Origin: a virus
Strand: one strand, 5' to 3'
DNA: 24,955 bases
IMG/VR virus record: IMGVR_UViG_3300011116_000677
Coordinates: 1 to 24,955 of that record
The position numbers and the translations under genes are program-made. Below the pieces are notes generated by a model that did no database searches, was not told the DNA's origin, and saw only the letters and a program-made list of their open reading frames with translations. Positions 8,534-14,752 of the stretch are shown piece after piece. Position 1 is the stretch's first letter; each line of letters begins with the position of its first letter.

Positions 8534-8570
8534 CCGCCTCGTCAGGAAACTGGCGGGGCGGTTTTTCTTT
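8534..8570 (+). terminator. Rho-independent terminator after coat gene
   Basis: A 12-bp stem, including two G-T pairs, is formed by 8534-8545 and 8550-8561. It is closed by a GAAA tetraloop and followed by TTTTTCTTT. It lies between the coat gene and the first connector gene, where partial termination would enrich coat transcripts over downstream genes. Confidence 0.9.
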
Positions 8571-8579
8571 CAAGAACAT

Positions 8580-8903
8580 ATGAGCATTGCATCCGATTTG
8601 AACCGCAGCCAGAAGAGCCTAGAGCGGGCGTTGGGCTTTCCCACGTTTGTCTGGAACGGCAGCATCTATGGCTGCACTACCACTAGCGCCACAAAGACCA
8701 AAGACCTCACGCCAGGCGGATTCTCTCCAGACACGGACCTCAACTTGTTTGTGCGCGCGGAGCTGTTCGACTCAGGCGGTCAACCTCAGCCCAAAGACAA
8801 GCTCACCTACAAAGACACGCTCTATCGGATCTCGGACGTGGTTACACTTCCGGGAGATTCGGTGCTGCGTCTGGGCTGCATGGACGCCAATCGCAAAGCA
8901 TGA
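8580..8903 (+). CDS. Probable head-tail connector / head closure protein
   Basis: This 107-residue protein starts at the ATG at 8580 (MSIASDLNRSQK). An upstream in-frame extension would run through the terminator stem and is rejected. The beta-rich C-terminal half (LNLFVRAELF, DKLTYKDTLYRISDVV) resembles lambda FII-type and related head-closure proteins, whose family pattern includes a YRG-TYRI-like strand. It lies right after the coat gene, and its stop overlaps the next start (ATGA). A role in joining head and tail is inferred from position and length. Confidence 0.6.
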   Translation: MSIASDLNRSQKSLERALGFPTFVWNGSIYGCTTTSATKTKDLTPGGFSPDTDLNLFVRAELFDSGGQPQPKDKLTYKDTLYRISDVVTLPGDSVLRLGCMDANRKA

Positions 8904-9667
8904 GCAATCCGCTGTTCAAATTCGATACCAGCGCTCTTGAGTTGGCCACGCGGCAGCTTGTTGCAGAGAACGGAAAAGACCTTGCCACGGCATTCAATAA
9001 GAAGATGGGGTGGCTTCTGCGCCGATGGCTATGGCTGACGCCAAAGGCAGATAAAAACGTCATGTCGCGCAAGCTAGGACTCCAGATGAAGCTCTATCAG
9101 TCCGGAGAAAAAACAACCAAATCCGGAAAGAAGCTAAAATTCAAGGGCGGATGGAAGATTAAGGGAGTTGCCAAAAAGGGAAACGCCACCACCAAGACGG
9201 GAGCGTCCATTCCGATGATATTTGCAATCCTATCAAAGAGCAAATCAGGCTCTCCGTTTAAGGGCAAAAGCAGGTCGGCAGGACGCAAGGCCATGGCAAA
9301 GGCGGTCAAAAAGAAGATTGGAGCAAGGTTGAAATCCATCTCCTATCTCAAGTCGGCTATTGCTACGGCTCAAAAGCCTTTCCTGTCTTACAGCTCTGGC
9401 TCAAACACCGTTCCACAGGACAACAGCTCGAGCCTAAAGCCGGTCGGTAGGCCGAAAGGGTTTGGGACACTGGCCACTGCAGGAAACAAGGTTTTAGCCG
9501 TCGCTGTCAACAAAGCCATGACCAAACGACAGGGCGACAAGGGCCTGATGAAATACGCACTGCCAGCGCTTCAGAAAGCCTACGCAGACGAGCTGGCTGA
9601 CACCCAGGACTACTTGGAGAAAGAGCTTAAAAAGACGGCTCAGCGGCTCAGCATTAAAACTCGTTAG
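8900..9667 (+). CDS. Probable minor tail / tail completion protein
   Basis: The 255-residue protein is strikingly basic: lysine clusters occur throughout residues 65-150 (KTTKSGKKLKFKGGWKIKG, KAMAKAVKKKIGARLK). The N-terminal helix and the tryptophan patch (WLLRRWLWLTPK), then a C-terminal helix (LPALQKAYADELADTQDYL), resemble tail completion proteins of the lambda gpZ / HK97 gp10 type, which occupy this position after the head closure gene. Its high charge would suit contact with DNA or the acidic tail top. Assignment is by order and general shape. Confidence 0.5.
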   Translation: MSNPLFKFDTSALELATRQLVAENGKDLATAFNKKMGWLLRRWLWLTPKADKNVMSRKLGLQMKLYQSGEKTTKSGKKLKFKGGWKIKGVAKKGNATTKTGASIPMIFAILSKSKSGSPFKGKSRSAGRKAMAKAVKKKIGARLKSISYLKSAIATAQKPFLSYSSGSNTVPQDNSSSLKPVGRPKGFGTLATAGNKVLAVAVNKAMTKRQGDKGLMKYALPALQKAYADELADTQDYLEKELKKTAQRLSIKTR

Positions 9668-9689
9668 TTTGACTCCACCACTGGATTGA

Positions 9690-10172
9690 ATGTCTAGCGC
9701 ATCTCACGCCATCCGGAAAACAGACAACGCACTCAAGGCGTTCTTTGTCGCCCAATCCATTTCCGGACTCACCACGGACAACGTGGTCCGCACAAAAGAG
9801 ACTACGGGTAAAACGCTACCGCTGCTCATCTGCAACACGGAATCCGCTGAACGCCAGCGTTCAAAAAACTGGAAGGTTACAGGTTCGTTGCTGCTCAAGA
9901 CAGATCCGTCCACGGATGACAACGAAGACAACCTGACAATCTCCGATGCGCTGGAGGACACAGTGCTGGAGACCATCGAAACGCTAGTTCCGGCAGATGA
10001 CAGACCACAGCCGGTCGCTGACGCCATCACCGCAGCAGCAGTGGCGGCAGGCGTGGTCGATTCCACAGAGTTTATGATGACGGCGTTTCAGATCATCCGC
10101 ATCGCCACCGGGTTTGATGAAGACGAGATTTGGACGTTGTCTGTTGACTTTACGGCCACAGTGATTGCTTGA
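9690..10172 (+). CDS. Probable tail terminator protein
   Basis: The 160-residue protein occupies the slot of the lambda tail terminator gpU, between the tail completion gene and the tube gene. It begins with a helix (ALKAFFVAQSI), has a central strand set (LLICNTESAER, WKVTGSLLLK), an acidic loop (DDNEDN) and ends in a strand with W and TLSVDFTATV. This alpha-beta pattern with a C-terminal strand fits terminator proteins, but no signature residue is decisive. The stop (10170-10172) is followed within five bases by the next ATG. Confidence 0.5.
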   Translation: MSSASHAIRKTDNALKAFFVAQSISGLTTDNVVRTKETTGKTLPLLICNTESAERQRSKNWKVTGSLLLKTDPSTDDNEDNLTISDALEDTVLETIETLVPADDRPQPVADAITAAAVAAGVVDSTEFMMTAFQIIRIATGFDEDEIWTLSVDFTATVIA

Positions 10173-10176
10173 TTTT

Positions 10177-10371
10177 ATGCCAGACAACATCAAACCAAAA
10201 CTGACTTTCAACGGGAAAGACATCTCCGATTTAGACGCCTTTGCAAAGCTCAAGGAAATCTACGGAGACCGCCGCGCCGCAGAGGTCATCAAAGGTCTGG
10301 CAGACGGCACACATAGCTGCGCCTCCGTCGCCGGCGGATATCTCGAACCCAAAAAAACTCAACTCGTTTAA
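10177..10371 (+). CDS. Small unrecognised tail-region protein
   Basis: This 64-residue protein starts at the ATG at 10177 (MPDNIKPKLTFNGKD), preceded by GATTTT and no Shine-Dalgarno. A TTG four codons upstream lies inside the previous gene and is less likely. The middle is helical (LDAFAKLKEIYGDRRAAEVIKG). Near its end lies a run of seven adenines. It may be a small tail accessory protein; function unknown. Confidence 0.65.
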   Translation: MPDNIKPKLTFNGKDISDLDAFAKLKEIYGDRRAAEVIKGLADGTHSCASVAGGYLEPKKTQLV

Positions 10372-10374
10372 TTT

Positions 10375-10815
10375 ATGGCAAACATCGGAACATCAGCCTA
10401 CGCAACCTATCAAGGCATCCCCGCTACAACCGTCACATGGACGGGCCGCAGCGCTGGATCTCGGTCTGGAACAATCTTCACCAGCGTAGAAAAAACGCTC
10501 GTCACTGACGACAGCACCACCGTGGATAACTCAGGAGAAATCCAAGCCGTCCGCACTCGCAACGATAGGATTCAATTTCGCTTTGCCATCAAGCCTATCG
10601 CAGCCAATGCAGCCGCAGCGCTTGCCATCTTGGGCGACATGCCGAAGAAGAACACGGCCATCACCATCACGGGCGACGCCGCAGACACGGACATGAGCGT
10701 GGCGGGCACAAACCTCGTCACAGACGCATCCGTGAGCTACACCCCGGACGGAGAAGGCATCATCAATCTCACCGTGGTCAAGCACGTCGGCAAAACCTTC
10801 GCTGCCCTGAGCTGA
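10375..10815 (+). CDS. Probable major tail tube protein
   Basis: The 146-residue protein is almost entirely beta-prone (YQGIPATTVTWTGRSAG, DRIQFRFAIKPIAAN, TAITITGDAADTD, IINLTVVKHVGKTF). It lies three genes before the tape measure, the normal place of the tube protein that polymerises around the tape. Threonine, alanine and valine dominate, as in many tube proteins. It starts three bases after the previous stop with AATTT before ATG and no ribosome site. It is short compared with lambda gpV (246), which also carries an Ig-like domain absent here. Inferred from order and fold type. Confidence 0.6.
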   Translation: MANIGTSAYATYQGIPATTVTWTGRSAGSRSGTIFTSVEKTLVTDDSTTVDNSGEIQAVRTRNDRIQFRFAIKPIAANAAAALAILGDMPKKNTAITITGDAADTDMSVAGTNLVTDASVSYTPDGEGIINLTVVKHVGKTFAALS

Positions 10816-10818
10816 TGA

Positions 10819-11421
10819 ATGAGCCGCACCGCAACACCACGAGACCTAGTTCCCGAGGCGCACAACGTCTTGGGAACGATGTTGCGACCGTTTAGCGTCG
10901 GCCATCACATTCTGCTCAACCGCATCGGCTCTCCTTTTTGTGGAGATTCAGACGGCGACGTAGTGTCAACACCAGAGGCACTAGCGCTCGCCGTTTTCGT
11001 TTGTTCGAGTCCGTATTCACAGACCGAGGAAGCCATCCTGCGCGGAGAGTGGCAGTCTGAGTTCGCACGCTGGATGACGGCGCTCAAGCCTAGGTGGTAT
11101 CAACGCACGCGCTTTGTTCACGAGACTGAGTCTGACAAGTTCTCCAAGTATCTAGTGGACGGCTACCGCCGCGCGCCGGTCATGCGGCACATGACAACGA
11201 GCGGTATCGAGTTCAGTGCGCCGTGGGAGTGTTTGATGTTGGCAAGATTGATGACGGGCGGATTCTCAGAGCGTGAAGCGCTTGAAAAATATCTGCCCGC
11301 AGCATGGTATCACTACCACACGCACGGAGAGATTGCCAAGGCTGAGAACATCACGGACCTCTCTAAATGGAGAAAAACATTCTGGACAGAGTCTGACGCA
11401 GAGAAATACGCAAGGAGCTAA
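10819..11421 (+). CDS. Probable tail assembly chaperone-position protein
   Basis: This 200-residue protein lies between the tube and tape measure genes, where most siphoviruses encode the tail assembly chaperones (lambda G and GT). The N-terminus contains a segment I associate with this position (LRPFSVGHHILLNRIGSPF, residues about 22-40), followed by a helical body with WMTALKPRWYQRTRF, ECLMLARLMTGG and WYHYHTHGE. No overlapping second frame with a convincing product was found, so the programmed frameshift typical of lambda is not evident. Chaperone function is inferred from location only. Confidence 0.5.
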   Translation: MSRTATPRDLVPEAHNVLGTMLRPFSVGHHILLNRIGSPFCGDSDGDVVSTPEALALAVFVCSSPYSQTEEAILRGEWQSEFARWMTALKPRWYQRTRFVHETESDKFSKYLVDGYRRAPVMRHMTTSGIEFSAPWECLMLARLMTGGFSEREALEKYLPAAWYHYHTHGEIAKAENITDLSKWRKTFWTESDAEKYARS

Positions 11422-11423
11422 TC

Positions 11424-12620
11424 ATGGAACTCATCGTCAAAATAGGAGCAGACCAGCAAGGATTGAGCGACACCATCAACCGGATCACTCAGCAATTCAA
11501 GACCATGAACACGTCGATGCCGCAGGCTTGGGGGGCTCAGTCGGCAGCGGTCAAGCAATACGGAAGCGTTGTTCAAACCTCGGCAGCAACAGGTGGAATG
11601 GATAAGCTTGCAGAGACCATCGGCAAGATCTCTCCAGTGGCCGGGGAGCTTATGGGTAAGTTTTCTGGGATGCTGGGGCCTATTGGCGCGCTTTCAGCCG
11701 GACTCGGAGCGCTGGCGGGACTGGCCACCGCAGCCGGCAACAAGATGGTGGAAGCATCGGCGTTATCTCGCCAGTCTCGTATCACGGGCGCAAGCGCCGG
11801 AATGCTCAAGACATTCGGACGCGCTGCGGAGCTGGCTGGAGTTGATAAAGATTCCGCTTTCAATGCGCTAAACCGATTCAACGCCAAAGCCGGCGCATTC
11901 AACCAAGGTGACGCAGAAGCTCAAAAGCTGTTTGGTGAACTCGGAATAAATCCATCCGGACAAAACGTCGACGACACATTGATGCAGGTCAAACAGCAGT
12001 TCGGAGGAATCACCGACCCAGCCAAGCGCGCCAGGCTGAGCAAGGGGCTTTTCGGGCGTGGCGGATTTGAGATGTCGGAAACATTTTCAAAGATGGATTC
12101 GGCCAAAAGCGGAAACTTCTTTGAAGGTCGAGACATCGAGGACATGGCCGCTGCTCGGAAAAAATCAAAGTCATTTTTCAACAAGGTGGGAATCATGTTT
12201 GACGACATCACCACCATGTTCACATCAGACGTGGTCCGAATGCTGGGGATGAATAAAGGCGCAAGAAAAGGAACATCTATTGGCGGCGGAGCATCTCAGA
12301 CCATCGGAGAAGAAGCCGATTCAACGGTCAGCCTTAACGATACGAAACAAAAGTTTGACGCCGTAGCAGGCGGCGGAAAGTTGACAAAAAATTACAAGTG
12401 GAAAGACGGATCAATCCACGACACCAAAGAGCCTAAGGAGCGTTTCAAACAAGACCGACAATCCATGCCGTTCGATTTTGACGCCATGGGCCAAGTCGGT
12501 CTGTTCACTGGATCGTCTTTGGCGTATTCGGGCGGAAACGACACCGCTCAGCAGCAGATTGATCTGCTAACCGGCATCCGCGACAACACTGCCAGACTGG
12601 GCGAAGGAGACTTCAAATGA
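11424..12620 (+). CDS. Tape measure protein (short)
   Basis: The 398-residue protein shows tape-measure features: an N-terminal helical region rich in Q, A and S (QQGLSDTINRITQQFK), a glycine/alanine hydrophobic stretch at about 82-105 (GMLGPIGALSAGLGALAG), and a conserved-looking motif (TGASAGMLKTFGRAAELAGV) common in phage tape measures. A second part contains a lysine- and glycine-rich region. A good Shine-Dalgarno (AGGAG at 11414-11418) precedes the ATG. If the usual proportion of about 0.15 nm per residue holds, the tail would be about 60 nm, much shorter than lambda's. The stop overlaps the next ATG. Confidence 0.8.
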   Translation: MELIVKIGADQQGLSDTINRITQQFKTMNTSMPQAWGAQSAAVKQYGSVVQTSAATGGMDKLAETIGKISPVAGELMGKFSGMLGPIGALSAGLGALAGLATAAGNKMVEASALSRQSRITGASAGMLKTFGRAAELAGVDKDSAFNALNRFNAKAGAFNQGDAEAQKLFGELGINPSGQNVDDTLMQVKQQFGGITDPAKRARLSKGLFGRGGFEMSETFSKMDSAKSGNFFEGRDIEDMAAARKKSKSFFNKVGIMFDDITTMFTSDVVRMLGMNKGARKGTSIGGGASQTIGEEADSTVSLNDTKQKFDAVAGGGKLTKNYKWKDGSIHDTKEPKERFKQDRQSMPFDFDAMGQVGLFTGSSLAYSGGNDTAQQQIDLLTGIRDNTARLGEGDFK

Positions 12621-13519
12621 GTGACAGATTAACGACAGGCCAAGGGCCGTGGCTGACATCCACCGAAATCGAGACGGATAAAACGTCAAAAGGCAGCAAC
12701 CTGGTCGAGGTCTGGGAAGGTTCTGAGGCCGAGTGCCGAAATTACGTCTACATTGTTCAGGGCAACGGCGCTACCGTCACCAAGCTTTCTGCTAAAGGCG
12801 ATGGCAACTGGTCTCTCCGCGCCTCGTATCCCTACGACAAGGACGGGAACAACCAGGGATACGTAGACACGATGGAGCTGGAGGTCAACGTCATCAATCA
12901 GCGCTGGGAAAATTCTCCCATTTTCCGAAGCAAGTTCTCCGACTACATCGCCGTCACGAGATCATCAGCAAAGGCAGATGCGTGCATCACCGTCATTCGT
13001 GACATCGCTCAAAAATACAGGAGTGGATTGCCAGCCCTTGAGCAGACTGGAACAAACGCAGGGAAAGCAAAATGGCTGTCCACGTATTACAACAGCAAAG
13101 AGCTGGCCCTTGATGCGGAATGGCTTTATCGCATTGCGATAATTGACGCTGCATTGAGCCTAAGCAGTGGCGACAAAGCCGCCGCTTATAAAATGCTTTT
13201 GCTTGTTATTCGCGGACTGTCTGGCTTTCTTGAATACAGCCACGTGTTCCGTCGCCGTGTGACCGCCGGCAGCGCAAATGCAATCCGAGCAAACAACGTC
13301 GGCTCAGGAAAGATATGGACCAGCGCCGAGGTTGTTTCGTGGGAAGGCATTCCACAAAACGGATGGTTCGACCTTCCCGTAAGCGTGCAGTGGCACAAAG
13401 ACAAGCCGCGCGTCACGGCATCTTACGGATCGCGGACAGAAATTTCTTACAGCTACACCGAGGTGGCTACCGCCTCCGACCTGCTCTACGAAGCCTACGG
13501 CAGCGCCGTATTACTCTGA
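12617..13519 (+). CDS. Probable tail tip protein
   Basis: The 300-residue protein starts within the tape measure stop (ATGA). The first third is beta-rich (NLVEVWEGSEAECRN, YVYIVQGNGATVTKL, DTMELEVNVINQRW), the middle is helical (LALDAEWLYRIAIIDAALS) and the last third is beta-rich again (WFDLPVSVQWHKDKPRV). Position directly after the tape measure suggests a distal tail or baseplate hub component. I do not recognise the family. Confidence 0.6.
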   Translation: MSDRLTTGQGPWLTSTEIETDKTSKGSNLVEVWEGSEAECRNYVYIVQGNGATVTKLSAKGDGNWSLRASYPYDKDGNNQGYVDTMELEVNVINQRWENSPIFRSKFSDYIAVTRSSAKADACITVIRDIAQKYRSGLPALEQTGTNAGKAKWLSTYYNSKELALDAEWLYRIAIIDAALSLSSGDKAAAYKMLLLVIRGLSGFLEYSHVFRRRVTAGSANAIRANNVGSGKIWTSAEVVSWEGIPQNGWFDLPVSVQWHKDKPRVTASYGSRTEISYSYTEVATASDLLYEAYGSAVLL

Positions 13520-14001
13520 TGCCAGAAATCCCTCCAGCCAGGACAACCAGTGGGACACGCTCAGGCGATGCGTTTAACCGATCCGTGGAGAATGCGCGCT
13601 CGCATCAGCCTGTATCCTCTCCCGGCGCTCGCTCCGGTCACACCATCCACGGCACATTTCACGAGGTGGATGACTCCGGACCGTCTGGATACGGCGGAGC
13701 GCAATCAGGCTGGCGCTGGGCAACTCCAAAGAAATACGACAAAGACACAGGATATTCTGAAGGCGAAGTCGTCGTCATTCTTCCGTTGGACACCATCGTC
13801 ACCGCAGGCGCAGCTTCATATGAAAGCTCAGGCTCAGTGCTTGTAGCGCTTCCCGGCGTCTGGGTGGCATTGCAGGCAGTTTCCCCGGAAGACCAGGGCG
13901 CAGGCGTGTTTTGGTATCACATACCGCGCCTGCCGCTTCCTAGCGAGACCAGCATTGACTCGGCCCTAAATTATTGGATGCAAATCACGGCATTCTGCTA
14001 A
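13519..14001 (+). CDS. Tail-region protein, possibly fibre-associated
   Basis: This 160-residue protein begins at the ATG at 13519 (MPEIPPARTTSGTR), which overlaps the previous stop by one base; a longer upstream frame is a shadow of the preceding gene. The N-terminus is a polar, proline/serine/glycine-rich linker of about 65 residues (GARSGHTIHGTFHEVDD). The remainder is beta-rich (EGEVVVILPLDTIV, GVWVALQAVSPED). It could attach a fibre to the tail tip; no motif confirms this. Confidence 0.55.
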   Translation: MPEIPPARTTSGTRSGDAFNRSVENARSHQPVSSPGARSGHTIHGTFHEVDDSGPSGYGGAQSGWRWATPKKYDKDTGYSEGEVVVILPLDTIVTAGAASYESSGSVLVALPGVWVALQAVSPEDQGAGVFWYHIPRLPLPSETSIDSALNYWMQITAFC

Positions 14002-14002
14002 C

Positions 14003-14443
14003 ATGAAAACTCTAATCTCAATACTCCTGCTCTGCGCGCTCAGCGCGTCGGCTCAATACCGATACACTTTATATTCTTCGAGCATATCGACGAACGATTA
14101 TATCGCTACGAACTCTTACACAACCTACAACACGGCGTTCGCGGTTTCCGCTGGAAGTTCGGCTCAGATCCAGCTCGCGTTCAAGATGGCGACCAACGAT
14201 TACCCGCGCTTTGCCACCAACGACATCATCACCACATGGCAATCGAGCATGGACGGAAGCCGATACACCAATCAGTTTCAGTTCACTTTGAAATCGACGG
14301 CCACGGCCACCAACACCGAAGTCTGGGGTCTGACTAACTTCAGTGTCACTTATCCCTGGCTAAAGCTCATCAGCATATCAAACTTGAATCAATCAAGGCT
14401 TACAAATCACTCCATCAAAGTAGGCCAAAAGACTGGCATTTGA
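14003..14443 (+). CDS. Secreted-type TN-rich tail-locus protein
   Basis: The 146-residue protein starts with a classic Sec signal peptide: MKTLISILLLCALSASAQ, with likely cleavage after ASA. The mature part is beta-prone and rich in Thr-Asn pairs (ISTNDYIATNS, MATNDYPRFATND, TNTEVWGLTN). It lies between tail genes in the same operon and ends three bases before the next gene. Signal peptides are not expected for phage tail proteins, which assemble in the cytoplasm. It may be a periplasmic or surface protein made during infection, or a tail component with an unusual hydrophobic N-terminus. Function unknown. Confidence 0.7.
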   Translation: MKTLISILLLCALSASAQYRYTLYSSSISTNDYIATNSYTTYNTAFAVSAGSSAQIQLAFKMATNDYPRFATNDIITTWQSSMDGSRYTNQFQFTLKSTATATNTEVWGLTNFSVTYPWLKLISISNLNQSRLTNHSIKVGQKTGI

Positions 14444-14446
14444 TTT

Positions 14447-14752
14447 ATGGGCTGCTGTGGGCAATCTAAAGAAATGCCGTCACTCGCCAGACAGGGCGCG
14501 AACGCAATGTCTGCGATTGGCCGGGTCACCGCCTCGTTTATAAACGAGAAGCCCGTGTTCGCCAAAGAGGAAACCGTGGCCGCTCGCCGCGCAATTTGCC
14601 TTGCGTGTCCTGAGTGCGTTCCGCATCCTCCGAACCAAAACGAGACTCACCGCTGCCGCAAGTGCGGCTGTTGGCTTGACGCCAAGCTTCTTTCAAAGCT
14701 AAAGCTCGCTCCCGAGGTTTGTCCGCTCAACAAATGGGGGGCTGAGTTATGA
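14447..14752 (+). CDS. Small cysteine-rich zinc-binding-type protein
   Basis: The 101-residue protein has a cysteine cluster in its C-terminal half: C51, C54, C57, C70, C73, C75 and C92, within CLACPEC, RCRKCGCW and VCPLNKW. This CxxC-type pattern with a terminal CPxxKW fits a zinc-ribbon small protein that I recall near phage tail genes. An N-terminal CC pair occurs at residues 3-4. The start is preceded by GATTT. The stop overlaps the ATG of the large cysteine-rich tail protein (ATGA), so the two are probably co-translated. A role in folding or assembly of the large protein is a guess. Confidence 0.7.
   Translation: MGCCGQSKEMPSLARQGANAMSAIGRVTASFINEKPVFAKEETVAARRAICLACPECVPHPPNQNETHRCRKCGCWLDAKLLSKLKLAPEVCPLNKWGAEL

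Noticed and set aside
8514-8579. Upstream extension of the head closure gene
   Set aside because: The extra 22 codons run through the terminator stem and T tract; the ATG at 8580 gives a clean protein start.
10351-10357. Run of seven adenines near the end of the 64-residue gene as a programmed frameshift site
   Set aside because: No proper slippery heptamer in the right frame, and the -1 continuation overlaps the tube gene without a plausible product.
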